DNA of 64,000 bases, taken from the NCBI GenBank assembly GCA_937995835.1, contig CALKIV010000027.1, forward strand, positions 1 to 64,000, read 5' to 3'. This stretch comes from an uncultured Dysgonomonas sp. Lineage in GTDB: Bacteria > Bacteroidota > Bacteroidia > Bacteroidales > Dysgonomonadaceae. Positions 41,368 to 50,624 of the stretch are shown piece by piece; the stretch's first letter is position 1, and every line of letters starts with the position of its first letter. The position numbers and the translations under genes are program-made. The notes below the pieces were generated by a model, which saw only the letters and a program-made list of their open reading frames with translations, was not told where the DNA came from and did not search any database.

Positions 41368-43029
41368 TTACTTTTTACTGTAAATCACTATTGGAGTATT
41401 AAATATTCCAATCATATCAGTAGATTTCATTCCTTTTTCTTCCATTTTTTTTTGCAAAGTATCAGCTTTCTTTCTAATCAAATAGCAATCATATTCAGCA
41501 GACAAATCTCCACTAACACTGATTGTGAAATCTTTTCGTTCAGCCTCAAATTGCATATTCATCAACTGTATCCAAGAAATACCTCCATCCATATAGTAAC
41601 GCTTATTATCTTCCAATACCACCTTAATCACATCATCACTTTGGAACACCTCCGGCATCAAACCTCTCGATATTTTGAAGAAAAAAGCAATACCTAATAA
41701 GTGGATGCACAGCAAGCTGATCATCAAAATCCGAGCACTTACCCTCGTCAGCAGATCTGCAAATGAAACAGCAAACAAGAAGGTAAAAATGAAACCATAA
41801 TAAAAGAATGTTCTGAAGAACGGAAGTACCGAATGCAAAACAAGAAACAGACAAGGAGTAAGACCAAAAATCAGCCACAGCACGATGGTTGGTTTATCTC
41901 TCCGCCAAAGCGTATAAGCGATAGCCAAAGCAAAGACAGCGATAACAATATAGTACGGAGCATAGAAAATATGCACCACAGTACCTAGCATAAAACCAGG
42001 AAGAGATTTCACCACAGTGAGGCGATCGACTGTTTGCACAAACTCATTATCAGTCAGTGCCTCAATGCCCGAAACAATGAGAATAGGCGAATACATCAAG
42101 AAAACGAGCACACCCACCAACGCCGAATAGAGAATCTGAGTTTTCAGGTGTTTATAATTATAAATGAAGATCAAAAGGCTGATAGACAAAAAAGGGTAAA
42201 GATAGGAAGGCATTGTCCAAGCGCCCAAAGCGCTACTAAGGGCAAAGGCAAACCAGTCTCGTGGTCGATTGTCATTTTTGATAATATTGAAAGCCGAGTA
42301 AAACCCAATGACCACAAAAAACATGACAAAAGCATAGCCACGCGCAATGTAAGCATGTTGCATATTGGTTACAACAAATGCCCCAACAGCTACAACAAAT
42401 AGGGCTACATTTTCACCATAAAACTTACGAACAAAACGATAGCCAAAAATCCAAGTCAACAAACTGACAAAAACAGCTGGAAGTCGGAGACGGAAAAGCA
42501 GATCTAACCCAGGAATCTCATTCGACAGATTGACCAATAAAGTAGAGAAAACATGATTGTTAGGATAAGGATATAGTGCCAAAGCATGCCAAAAGGGAGG
42601 CTTTATAAAATCATAATAAGTCATTGGTTCATCCAGTGTTAATGGATAAAAAAAGGCTAAATATAATGTTGTAAAAAAAGAGAGAAGCAAGAAGTACTTG
42701 ACATTCGACGTTTTGATCAACTTAAACGTATCAACAGCATAATTGGACAAAAAACGGACACCCGATTTCACCTGTTCCACCACCCTATCTGCTTTGTAAG
42801 AAGCAACGCCAAAAATAAAAGCTAAGAAGAATAGTAAGATCAAAATAATTCCTTTCCGATCAGCCAAAGAAAAGGCATAAGAGTGATTTGTGCCTTTAAT
42901 AAGGATGTTTTGCAAATCCAACGCAAAAAATACAGACCATTGCTCCACACTGAAAATGAGGACAGACAGCATTAGTAAAATGGCTAGAATGGCGATCGAA
43001 ACAGAGAAATATTTTAGCAGTTTTGTCAT
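41368..43029 (-). CDS. Polytopic membrane glycosyltransferase (GT-C, ArnT/PMT-like)
   Basis: 553 residues with about 11-12 membrane helices. An acidic motif follows an early transmembrane segment in the first large periplasmic loop (PLTLDEPMTYYDF near residue 130), the place of the catalytic D/E in GT-C enzymes such as ArnT and protein O-mannosyltransferases. A soluble C-terminal domain of ~110 residues follows the last helix. It should transfer a sugar from a polyprenyl-phosphate donor to lipid, glycan or protein at the periplasmic face. It has its own TACCTTTG box at 43061-43068 and is divergent from the flippase operon, so it likely works in the same surface-glycan pathway. Confidence 0.75.
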   Translation of the reverse strand: MTKLLKYFSVSIAILAILLMLSVLIFSVEQWSVFFALDLQNILIKGTNHSYAFSLADRKGIILILLFFLAFIFGVASYKADRVVEQVKSGVRFLSNYAVDTFKLIKTSNVKYFLLLSFFTTLYLAFFYPLTLDEPMTYYDFIKPPFWHALALYPYPNNHVFSTLLVNLSNEIPGLDLLFRLRLPAVFVSLLTWIFGYRFVRKFYGENVALFVVAVGAFVVTNMQHAYIARGYAFVMFFVVIGFYSAFNIIKNDNRPRDWFAFALSSALGAWTMPSYLYPFLSISLLIFIYNYKHLKTQILYSALVGVLVFLMYSPILIVSGIEALTDNEFVQTVDRLTVVKSLPGFMLGTVVHIFYAPYYIVIAVFALAIAYTLWRRDKPTIVLWLIFGLTPCLFLVLHSVLPFFRTFFYYGFIFTFLFAVSFADLLTRVSARILMISLLCIHLLGIAFFFKISRGLMPEVFQSDDVIKVVLEDNKRYYMDGGISWIQLMNMQFEAERKDFTISVSGDLSAEYDCYLIRKKADTLQKKMEEKGMKSTDMIGIFNTPIVIYSKK

Positions 43030-43060
43030 TTGATGCTCAACTATTTTAGCTTATAAACAT

Positions 43061-43068
43061 CAAAGGTA
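43061..43068 (-). promoter_or_regulatory. -7 promoter element (TACCTTTG) of the membrane glycosyltransferase gene
   Basis: CAAAGGTA on the plus strand reads TACCTTTG on the minus strand, 31 bp upstream of the ATG at 43029. Confidence 0.55.
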
Positions 43069-43089
43069 CATATTTCTTGCTTTCTTAAC

Positions 43090-43097
43090 TATATTTG
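43090..43097 (+). promoter_or_regulatory. -7 promoter element (TATATTTG) of the flippase/glycosyltransferase operon
   Basis: An exact TAnnTTTG match, 22 bp upstream of the ATG at 43120 and back to back with the divergent box at 43061-43068. Confidence 0.55.
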
Positions 43098-43119
43098 TAT
43101 TTCAATTAGTAAATGCAAA

Positions 43120-44577
43120 ATGACAAGTTCATTAAAAAAGAAAACAAGTTTCGCCCTCTTCTGGAGTTTTATTGACAAAGGAGGACAACAATTCCTGCAA
43201 TTAGCCTTTGGAATTGTGCTTGCTCGCATCTTGCTAACCGACGATTTTGGTACCTTTGCCTTGCTTGCCATCTTTACGGCAATGGCTAACATTTTGCAAG
43301 AAAGTGGTTTTGCTTCTGCTCTGATTAGAAAAACCAATCCAGACAAAGCTGATTTTGCGTCCGTGTTCTACTTCAACACTTGCATCAGCATCATTATATA
43401 TATAGGCTTTTTTTTCGCAACACCTCTTCTTAGTAATTTTTACGATAAACCTGTGCTATCTGCCTTAGCCCGTGTCACCTTTTTATCCTTTGTTTTCAAC
43501 TCCTTTGGCATCATTCAGAATGTTATTTTGGTCAGAAAGATGGACTTCAAAACCAATACCAAAGCGACCCTGATTTCCAGCCTCTTAGCTGGCTTGGTTA
43601 GTATTGCACTTGCCCTACAAGGGTATGCCGTGTGGGCATTGGTGGCTCAACTGGTGGTGCAGTCCTTTGTACGCAGTGTGCTGTTGTGGATCTTTGTCAG
43701 ATGGCGACCAGAAACAGGCTTTTCTTTTGTTCACATTAAGGCGATGACTTCGTATAGTTCTAAGCTTCTGGTAACTTCATTGATGAACCAATTTTGTGTC
43801 AACATCTATTCTAATGTGATAGGAAAATGCTTTAGTTCTCATCTTGTTGGGGTCTACAATCAAGCAAATAAGTTTAGTACCATCCCTCAATCGGTGATCA
43901 GTGATGGCATCAAGACCGCCACTTTTCCGGCATTGGCAAAAATAAAAGATGATGATCAATATCTAAAAAAAGCATATCGCAAGATTATACGCATTACGGC
44001 CTTCATTTCGTTTCCTATTGCTTTGGCTATCATCATCACAGCCAAACCTATCATCCTGATTCTGATCACCGAAAAATGGGAACAAGCTATTCCTCTTTTG
44101 CAAATATTTGCCATCGGAGGAGCTTTCTATCCCTTATACAGTCTAGTGGCTACGCTTTTGCAAACAATCGGAAAATCGGGGCTGATCTTGAAGTTAGAAA
44201 CCTTTAGAAATCTGATGGCGATGAGTATCCTCTTTTTCACCACTCAGTTAGGTGTTACCGAAATCGTTATGGGGTTCAGCTTTGTCAATATAGCCATCTT
44301 TTTTGTAGGTATATTGGTGGCAGGCAGACATATAAACTATAAACTTATAGAGATAGCAAAAGATATAGCACCGTTTGTTCTGATTGCGTGCTTCTGCTTT
44401 ATTCCTTTTGGTTTCATCGAATATTTGGGAGTTAGCAATCTGTGGCTCTTACTCCTTGTGCCGAGTTTGACGGGAGCGATGCTCTATCTCTCTATTTTGA
44501 AATTTGCAGGCTCTGTGATCATTGATGATGCCATCCAATTTTTGAAAGATATGCTCAAGAAAAATCAAGAAAAATGA
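43120..44577 (+). CDS. Lipopolysaccharide/polysaccharide flippase (Wzx/WzxC-type)
   Basis: 485 residues with about 12-14 membrane helices and no soluble domain. The N-terminus (KTSFALFWSFIDKGGQQFLQ) and the block GIVLARILLTDDFGTFALLAIF are typical of the PST-type MOP superfamily (WzxC/lipopolysaccharide biosynthesis proteins). It should flip a lipid-linked oligosaccharide repeat from cytosol to periplasm. It heads a run of overlapping genes: its stop overlaps the fucosyltransferase ATG by 4 bp. This makes it the likely exporter of the fucosylated, LicD-modified glycan built by the next three genes. Confidence 0.88.
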   Translation: MTSSLKKKTSFALFWSFIDKGGQQFLQLAFGIVLARILLTDDFGTFALLAIFTAMANILQESGFASALIRKTNPDKADFASVFYFNTCISIIIYIGFFFATPLLSNFYDKPVLSALARVTFLSFVFNSFGIIQNVILVRKMDFKTNTKATLISSLLAGLVSIALALQGYAVWALVAQLVVQSFVRSVLLWIFVRWRPETGFSFVHIKAMTSYSSKLLVTSLMNQFCVNIYSNVIGKCFSSHLVGVYNQANKFSTIPQSVISDGIKTATFPALAKIKDDDQYLKKAYRKIIRITAFISFPIALAIIITAKPIILILITEKWEQAIPLLQIFAIGGAFYPLYSLVATLLQTIGKSGLILKLETFRNLMAMSILFFTTQLGVTEIVMGFSFVNIAIFFVGILVAGRHINYKLIEIAKDIAPFVLIACFCFIPFGFIEYLGVSNLWLLLLVPSLTGAMLYLSILKFAGSVIIDDAIQFLKDMLKKNQEK

Positions 44578-45440
44578 TCAGACTTATATTAACAGGAGGA
44601 TTGGGCAATCAGATGTTCGAGTATGCCACAGCAAAGGCTCTCGCTCTGAAATTGAATAAAGAGCTTAACTTAGACTTGTATGCTTTACAAAAAAAGACAA
44701 AAGGCATAAAACGAGATTTTGAACTTGACATTTTTGATATTGATCTCAAAATATCCTCTTCGTGGAAAACGAAATTGCTTGTCAAACTATTTCCATTCGT
44801 GGAACAAAACAGGACTTTTTTCGGAAAAACATTCAATTATTTCAGAGATTATTCTGCTATTGTCTACCTTCCTAAATTTCAAGAGCTAGAGGGCAATGTG
44901 ATTCTTCATGGTCACTTTCAGAATGAGAAATATTTTAAACAGTATAAAACCATCATTCGAAAAGAGTTTACCTTCAAACATCCGTTGAAAGAACAAAATC
45001 TACAGATTGCCCAACAGATGGAAAAGAGCAACAGCGTCGCGATTCATATTCGTCGTGGCGACTATGTTACAGATAGCAATTTTGCTCTTTGCACCAAAGA
45101 ATATTATCAGGAGGCAATGGACTCAATAAGAAAGGAAGTAGAAAATCCTGTGTTCTTCATCTTTTCGCAAGATTTTGATTGGATCAACGAAAATCTTACT
45201 TTTGATAAAGAAGAAGTTCATTTCATTGATTGGAATAAAGGCAAAGATAGCTATATTGATATGCAACTGATGAGCCTTTGCAAACATAACATCATAGCCA
45301 ACAGTAGTTTTAGTTGGTGGGCAGCATGGCTAAATAAGAATCCTGAAAAGAGGATCTTTGCCCCTGCTCGATGGTTCAGAAAAGAGGAACGCAATGAGGA
45401 CTTGAAAGATTTTTATCCCCAAGGGTGGAAAATGATATAA
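44574..45440 (+). CDS. Alpha-1,2-fucosyltransferase (GT11)
   Basis: 288 residues. It transfers fucose from GDP-fucose in an alpha-1,2 linkage to a galactoside. GT11 motifs are intact: LTGGLGNQMFEYATA near the N-terminus, the donor-binding VAIHIRRGDYV (HxRRxD) near residue 155, and the C-terminal IIANSSFSWWAAWLN. There is no membrane segment, so it is cytosolic and modifies the lipid-linked repeat before flipping. It overlaps the flippase gene by 4 bp and precedes a GT2 gene after 7 bp. Host-like fucosylated ends on surface glycans are well known in gut Bacteroidales. Confidence 0.92.
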   Translation: MIRLILTGGLGNQMFEYATAKALALKLNKELNLDLYALQKKTKGIKRDFELDIFDIDLKISSSWKTKLLVKLFPFVEQNRTFFGKTFNYFRDYSAIVYLPKFQELEGNVILHGHFQNEKYFKQYKTIIRKEFTFKHPLKEQNLQIAQQMEKSNSVAIHIRRGDYVTDSNFALCTKEYYQEAMDSIRKEVENPVFFIFSQDFDWINENLTFDKEEVHFIDWNKGKDSYIDMQLMSLCKHNIIANSSFSWWAAWLNKNPEKRIFAPARWFRKEERNEDLKDFYPQGWKMI

Positions 45441-45447
45441 CAAAAAG

Positions 45448-46455
45448 ATGATGTGCAAGATTTCTGTTTTAATGCCAGTATATAATGCCGAAAAATATTT
45501 GGCAGAGGCTATTGACAGCATCATCAAGCAAACATACACCGATTGGGAACTTATCCTGATCAACGATGGATCCACGGACGGAAGCGAAAAAATAATAGAA
45601 CACTACCAAGACCCAAGAATAAAATATCATAAAAATGAGCAGAATCTAGGCTTGATCAAAACTCTGAACAAAGGTATTGATCTCTGCCAAGGCAAATACA
45701 TTGCCCGAATGGACGCTGATGATATTGCCTTCCCCGAACGACTAAATCAACAAGTGGGACTGATGGATGCTAAGCCTGAACTAATCTTGTGTGGCACGAA
45801 TGCCATCGTGATAGACGAAAAAGGCAATGAAACGGGCAAAATTGTGAATCCAAGCTCTGATACATTATTACAAATCAGCCTGCTCTTTACCAATCCATTT
45901 ATTCATCCTTCCATCATGATTAGGAAAGAGAAATTAGGAGTGGATAGATTTGATGCTGAAGCTCTCCATGTGGAAGATTTTGATTTTTGGATCAGATTAT
46001 CGAGTAAAGGACAACTAGCCAACGTCAATCAACCCTTGCTAAAATACAGGTGGCATGAGACCAACGTTTCAGTCAAGAATGCTGAATTTCAAGAAGGGAT
46101 GAAAGATAAAATCATCAGACAGCAGATCACTGCCCAACTAGAAACCAAACCTAGCCCAAGAGAACTGAAGGCACATCGCCTGACTTTCTCCCTCTATAAA
46201 TATGGGAAAAAGATCAAGGTTTCGGCAGACAGAGCAGAGCATGTTGTCAAATGGTTTAAGAAGCTTTCTGAACAAAACAGGAAGTTAGGCCGATACCCCC
46301 AAGCAGATTTCGATGCTTTTTTGTGGAGCAGATGGATGGTACTTTGCATTGCTCTGAATAAAAAGAGTGAAATGTTTTTTCCTAACTTTATAAAGAAAAC
46401 TCCGAAAACAATCATGAAAACATTTAAGTTAGCATTATACCTCAGCCGAAAATGA
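45448..46455 (+). CDS. Family 2 glycosyltransferase
   Basis: 335 residues; ATGs at 45448 and 45451 are both possible. The N-terminal GT2 unit is clear: VLMPVYNAEKYLAEAIDSI, then ELILINDGSTDGS and the DxD motif in ARMDADDIAFPERL. The acceptor side includes PFIHPSIMIRK and the catalytic-region VEDFDFWIRLSSKG. The last ~100 residues are basic and helical, perhaps membrane-associating. It adds one sugar of the repeat unit; the sugar is unknown. It lies 7 bp after the fucosyltransferase gene and overlaps the LicD gene by 4 bp. Confidence 0.9.
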   Translation: MMCKISVLMPVYNAEKYLAEAIDSIIKQTYTDWELILINDGSTDGSEKIIEHYQDPRIKYHKNEQNLGLIKTLNKGIDLCQGKYIARMDADDIAFPERLNQQVGLMDAKPELILCGTNAIVIDEKGNETGKIVNPSSDTLLQISLLFTNPFIHPSIMIRKEKLGVDRFDAEALHVEDFDFWIRLSSKGQLANVNQPLLKYRWHETNVSVKNAEFQEGMKDKIIRQQITAQLETKPSPRELKAHRLTFSLYKYGKKIKVSADRAEHVVKWFKKLSEQNRKLGRYPQADFDAFLWSRWMVLCIALNKKSEMFFPNFIKKTPKTIMKTFKLALYLSRK

Positions 46456-47249
46456 TAGAAGATTTAAGCCACTATAACGCACCCGATACCGAACTAAGGA
46501 GATTACAGCTCAAGATGCTAGACATCCTGATCATCGTAGCCGACATCTGTGACAAACACAACCTGCCCTACTGGATCAGTGGAGGCACCCTATTGGGAGC
46601 AAAACGACATGGAGGCTTTATCCCTTGGGATGACGACATTGACATCGAACTGTTGAGGAAAGATTATAAAAAGCTTTTGAAAATATTACCTAAAGAATTA
46701 CCAAACGATCTATATCTACAAACACCTAAAGAGAAAAGCTATAGACTACTGTTTTCTAAGGTGAGAGATAAAAAGTCGACTATCCTATCAGATGAGGAAA
46801 ATATGGCTAGCTATCGATATAAGGGTTTGTTCATCGACATTTTTTCAGAAGAAAGAAGCTATCCTCGGCTGAAAAGCTTTGTCGATTTTTTCTATGGAAG
46901 GGCTTTTAGAAGGTTCAAACGAGGGCGAGCATTTCAATCGTTTCAGTATTTCTATGAGTATGCGATCTCGTTAATTCTATTACCTATTGGGCATCTGCTG
47001 AAATGGATGGCTAGAGGCATCTGCGCGCTGACAAAACCTCCATATATTCTTCATAGCTATGGCATTGGCAACACTACTATTCATAAGGCTGAATATATGT
47101 TTCCAACCTCTAAGATAAAATTTGAGGGCAGAATGTTTTCTGCCCCCAAAAATATTGATCTTTATCTGAAAACTCAGTATGGCGATTATATGTCAATCCC
47201 TAAACCTGAGAACAGACCGTCACATTTTACACAAGTGACATATCATTAA
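46452..47249 (+). CDS. LicD-family phosphotransferase
   Basis: 265 residues. LicD proteins are nucleotidyltransferase-fold enzymes that attach phosphocholine or other phosphoryl groups to surface glycans. The hallmark is visible: YWISGGTLLGAKRHGGFIPWDDDIDIELLR (quoted in two parts), where GGTLLGA and WDDDID hold the metal-binding acidic residues. The C-terminus has the usual DIFSEERSYP and a hydrophobic patch. No choline kinase or CDP-choline genes are nearby, so the transferred group is not known. It is the last gene of the glycan operon and is convergent with efp, with a 7-bp gap and no visible terminator. Confidence 0.88.
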   Translation: MIEDLSHYNAPDTELRRLQLKMLDILIIVADICDKHNLPYWISGGTLLGAKRHGGFIPWDDDIDIELLRKDYKKLLKILPKELPNDLYLQTPKEKSYRLLFSKVRDKKSTILSDEENMASYRYKGLFIDIFSEERSYPRLKSFVDFFYGRAFRRFKRGRAFQSFQYFYEYAISLILLPIGHLLKWMARGICALTKPPYILHSYGIGNTTIHKAEYMFPTSKIKFEGRMFSAPKNIDLYLKTQYGDYMSIPKPENRPSHFTQVTYH

Positions 47250-47256
47250 AGTCCTA

Positions 47257-47823
47257 TTATTCCTTCACTCTTTCTACGTAAGCACCCTCAGCAGTGTTGA
47301 TCTTGATCAGGTCGCCTTCGTTGATAAATAGAGGAACTCTTATTTCTGCACCGGTTTCCACAGTAGCCGGTTTCATCGCATTAGTTGCTGTGTCACCTTT
47401 GATTCCTGGTTCAGTATAAGTAATTCTAAGCGTTACTGATTGAGGAAGTTCAGCAGTCAAGATTGTTTCACTCTCTGCATGCACCTGTACATCAATAGTA
47501 TCACCTTCTTTCAAGAAATCTACTCCTACGATTTGCTCTCTAGGAACAGCTATTTGTTCAAAAGTCTCTTGATTCATTAGGTTATAGCCCATATCATCAG
47601 CATAAAGGAATTGGTAAGGACGTCTTTCGATACGCACCTCATCAATTTTCACACCAGCATTGAATGTTTTTTCCAAGATACGTCCTGTAGTCACATTACG
47701 CATTTTAGTACGAACGAAGGCTGCTCCTTTTCCTGGTTTAACGTGTAGGAATTCAACGATCACGAAATATTGCCCCTCTAGGTCGATGCACATTCCGTTT
47801 CTTATATCCGCTGTTGTTGCCAT
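47257..47823 (-). CDS. efp: Translation elongation factor P
   Basis: 188 residues, the full length. It relieves ribosome stalling at polyproline. The three beta-barrel domains are present: an N-terminal KOW-like domain with the functional loop HVKPGKGAAFVRTKMRN, where the lysine of PGKG corresponds to the modified residue position; a central OB domain (FLYADDMGYNLMNQETFEQI); and a C-terminal OB domain (VTLRITYTEPGIKGDTATNA). The final segment reads VPLFINEGDLIKINTAEGAYVERV. It lies 29 bp downstream of the M3 peptidase gene on the same strand and may be co-transcribed with it. Confidence 0.95.
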   Translation of the reverse strand: MATTADIRNGMCIDLEGQYFVIVEFLHVKPGKGAAFVRTKMRNVTTGRILEKTFNAGVKIDEVRIERRPYQFLYADDMGYNLMNQETFEQIAVPREQIVGVDFLKEGDTIDVQVHAESETILTAELPQSVTLRITYTEPGIKGDTATNAMKPATVETGAEIRVPLFINEGDLIKINTAEGAYVERVKE

Positions 47824-47852
47824 CTTTTGTAGTAATCTATTTTTAGTTTATA

Positions 47853-49982
47853 TTATTTTATCAATCCTCTATTTTTCAATAGATAAGTTGGATTTGGTTC
47901 TGCTCCTCTAAAGTTCTTGTACAATGTCATTGGGTCATCTGAACCACCTTTAGAAAGCACATTTTCTCTGAAAGATTTTGCTGTTTCTTGGTCAAATAGT
48001 CCTTTTTCTTCATACACTTGGAAAGCATCAGAGTCTAGTACTTCAGACCATAGGTAGCTGTAGTATCCGGCAGAATAACCTCCACTGAAGATGTGTTGGA
48101 AGTAAGTACTTCTATATCTCGGGATGATTTCGCTGATCAATCCAGCATTTTTCATTGCATCTTCTTCAAATTTATTAACATCAAATCCTGGTTTTCCTTC
48201 TACTTTATCAACAGACAAATTAGGTGCAGCAGTCATGGTGTAATATGCCATATCAAGCATTGCAGCGGCTACCAATTCAGTAGTTCTGAAACCTTGATTG
48301 AATGTACCTGCATTGTTGATCTTAGCGATCAATTCGTCAGGCATCACTTCGCCGGTTTCGTAATGCTTAGCATACATTTTCATCACTTCAGGTTGAAAAG
48401 CCCAATGCTCCATAATTTGTGAAGGAAGCTCTACAAAGTCGCGAGAAACAGCAGTTCCAGACAGTGTATTGTAGTTACATTGAGAAAGCAATCCGTGTAA
48501 TCCGTGTCCGAACTCATGGAACATTGTTTCCACTTGATCCATGCTCAACAAAGCAGGCTTGCCATCAGCAGGAGGATTATAGTTTCCTACATTATAGATA
48601 AGAGGATAAACTTGTTCGCCATTTTTCACCGATTGTTTACGGAAACTGCTCATCCAAGCACCAGCTCTTTTAGCTCCCGGACGTGCATAGCTATCGAAAT
48701 AAATTACACCAATCAGTTTGCCATCAGCCTCAGTTACTTCAAAAGCCTCAACATCTTCTTGATATACAGGAATATCTATTTTAGTGAAATTAATTCCATA
48801 AAGGTTGTTTGCTACAGCAAAAACACCTTCTCTCACTTGGTCAGCTACAAAGTATTCTTTGATCAACTCTTCATCAAGATCGTATTTTTCTTTACGCACT
48901 TTTTCTGAATAATACCACCAGTCCCAAGGCTCTATTTTATCAATCTTGTCTCCTTGTTTCTTAGCCATTGCAAGAAGTTCTGCAGACTCTTCTTTTGCTT
49001 TAGGGATAGCATATTGCCAAATATCATTCAAAAGTTTGTTCACATTTTCAGGAGTTTTGGCCATTGTTTCGTCCAAAATATAGTCAGCATGTGATGCAAA
49101 GCCTAGAAGATTTGCACGCTCAAGACGTAGAGAAACAATTTTCTCGATGATAGCCTTATTGTCAAACTCGTTGTCATTGTTGGCACGCATATTCATCGCT
49201 GTATAGATTTTTTCTCTCAGTGCTCTATTGTCAGCATATTGCACAAATGGCTCCCAGCTTGGCTTATCCAATGTGAATATCCATTTTCCTTCTTGTTTTT
49301 TAGCTTTAGCTGTTTCAGCAGCTGCAGCAATCAGTCCAGCAGGAAGACCAGATAGATCTTTTTCATTATCAATAACTAGTTCAAAGTTTTTAGTCTCTTC
49401 CAAGATATTGTTACCATAGTCAAGAGTCAACAAGCTCATTTCTTTGTTGATTTCTCTCATGCGAGCTTGTTTAGCTTCGTCAAGGGCAATACCAGAACGA
49501 ATAAAACCTTTGTAGAATTTATCGATCAATTGTTGCTCTTCTTTTGTTCTACCCTCAAAATCATTTTTCTTCACAGCTTCCACTCTTTTGAAAAGCTTAG
49601 CATTCAGATTGATATTATCTTCATGCTCTGTCAATTTTGGAGTAATTTCTTTGGCAATAGCTTCAATTTCAGGATTGGTGTTTGCACTTTTCAATCCATA
49701 AAATACGGTTCCCACTCTGCTGAACATTTCGCCAGCATGGTCTAGTGCCACAATTGTATTTTCGAAAGTTGGCTCTTCACTATTGTTCACAATAGCGTCT
49801 ATTTCAGCATTGTTTTGTTTCATTGCTTCTTCAAAAGCAGGAACATAATGCTCTACTTTTATTTTATCGAATGGAGGAACTCCATGCAGAGTTTTGAACT
49901 CAGTGAAAAACGGGTTGTCCCGATTCTTATCGCAAGAAACTGCCATAATAAAAAGACTTAAAATAATAATGTATTTCTTCAT
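47853..49982 (-). CDS. dcp: M3-family metallopeptidase lipoprotein (dipeptidyl carboxypeptidase-like)
   Basis: 709 residues, the full M3A length. The signal peptide ends in a lipobox (MAVSC at about residue 17), predicting a lipidated cell-envelope enzyme. The zinc site HEFGH lies in the helix TMFHEFGHGLHGLLS, with a second Glu downstream near ELPSQIMEHW. The C-terminal YRSTYFQHIFSGGYSAGYYSYLW segment (quoted in part) is characteristic of Dcp/oligopeptidase A relatives. It should cleave C-terminal dipeptides or short oligopeptides in the periplasm. A TACTTTTG box lies 40 bp upstream of its ATG. Confidence 0.92.
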   Translation of the reverse strand: MKKYIIILSLFIMAVSCDKNRDNPFFTEFKTLHGVPPFDKIKVEHYVPAFEEAMKQNNAEIDAIVNNSEEPTFENTIVALDHAGEMFSRVGTVFYGLKSANTNPEIEAIAKEITPKLTEHEDNINLNAKLFKRVEAVKKNDFEGRTKEEQQLIDKFYKGFIRSGIALDEAKQARMREINKEMSLLTLDYGNNILEETKNFELVIDNEKDLSGLPAGLIAAAAETAKAKKQEGKWIFTLDKPSWEPFVQYADNRALREKIYTAMNMRANNDNEFDNKAIIEKIVSLRLERANLLGFASHADYILDETMAKTPENVNKLLNDIWQYAIPKAKEESAELLAMAKKQGDKIDKIEPWDWWYYSEKVRKEKYDLDEELIKEYFVADQVREGVFAVANNLYGINFTKIDIPVYQEDVEAFEVTEADGKLIGVIYFDSYARPGAKRAGAWMSSFRKQSVKNGEQVYPLIYNVGNYNPPADGKPALLSMDQVETMFHEFGHGLHGLLSQCNYNTLSGTAVSRDFVELPSQIMEHWAFQPEVMKMYAKHYETGEVMPDELIAKINNAGTFNQGFRTTELVAAAMLDMAYYTMTAAPNLSVDKVEGKPGFDVNKFEEDAMKNAGLISEIIPRYRSTYFQHIFSGGYSAGYYSYLWSEVLDSDAFQVYEEKGLFDQETAKSFRENVLSKGGSDDPMTLYKNFRGAEPNPTYLLKNRGLIK

Positions 49983-50022
49983 TTTCTTGTTCTAGTGTTT
50001 AAACATAACTTATTTAGCTGCA

Positions 50023-50030
50023 CAAAAGTA
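50023..50030 (-). promoter_or_regulatory. -7 promoter element (TACTTTTG) of the M3 peptidase gene
   Basis: CAAAAGTA on the plus strand reads TACTTTTG on the minus strand, 40 bp upstream of the ATG at 49982. Confidence 0.5.
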
Positions 50031-50126
50031 ATGAAAATTAACTTTAGACTAAAAATAATACTCGTCGTACTTGCGCTAAAGCAAAAAATAATAGCAATGG
50101 AAGTCGATTTTTCGATTTATATTGTG

Positions 50127-50134
50127 TAAATTTG
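50127..50134 (+). promoter_or_regulatory. -7 promoter element (TAAATTTG) of the small lipoprotein/glgB unit
   Basis: An exact TAnnTTTG match, 33 bp upstream of the ATG at 50168, in the divergent region shared with the M3 peptidase gene. Confidence 0.5.
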
Positions 50135-50167
50135 GTTACTAAGACTATTAAGTTAATATAACACCCA

Positions 50168-50584
50168 ATGTTTATCAATCAAAAATTTGTATCTAGCAAT
50201 CTGCAGGTTTTAAGCCTTTTCGTCCTCCTTTTATTGTTATTGCAAGCATGTGCAACAACTCCTGAGGAAAAAATAAAAGCCATTGCAGAAAACACTCAAA
50301 AAGCTTGTCCTTTAAACATTGATGAGTATACAATTATGCAAAAAGCTGAGGCTTTATTACCTCAAAAAACTTTAAAATTTACATATAGTCTACAAGGCAC
50401 TTTTGGTGAAGACATCAAAAAAGAGATGACCGTAGCGATGAAGCCTGTGCTGGTAGAGAGACTAAAGCAAGCCAATGAATACGCATTTTACCTAGAAAAC
50501 GAAGTGAGCTTCGAACATCTATATCTTGACACTCAAGGAGACTCTGTGATGCATATCACATTAGCCCCTCTTGACTATAAATAA
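50168..50584 (+). CDS. Small hypothetical lipoprotein
   Basis: 138 residues. A hydrophobic signal (LSLFVLLLLLL) ends in the lipobox LQAC at about residue 28, so it should be lipidated in the cell envelope. The mature part is mixed alpha/beta with one further cysteine (KACPLN) and no recognised family. The segment EEKIKAIAENTQKACPLNID suggests a helical start followed by strands. It has its own promoter. The glgB gene follows after 40 bp without a visible terminator, so the two may share a transcript, although no functional link is evident. Confidence 0.65.
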   Translation: MFINQKFVSSNLQVLSLFVLLLLLLQACATTPEEKIKAIAENTQKACPLNIDEYTIMQKAEALLPQKTLKFTYSLQGTFGEDIKKEMTVAMKPVLVERLKQANEYAFYLENEVSFEHLYLDTQGDSVMHITLAPLDYK

Positions 50585-50624
50585 AACAATATTATTCTAA
50601 GAATAATCTAATACCCATTATTAT

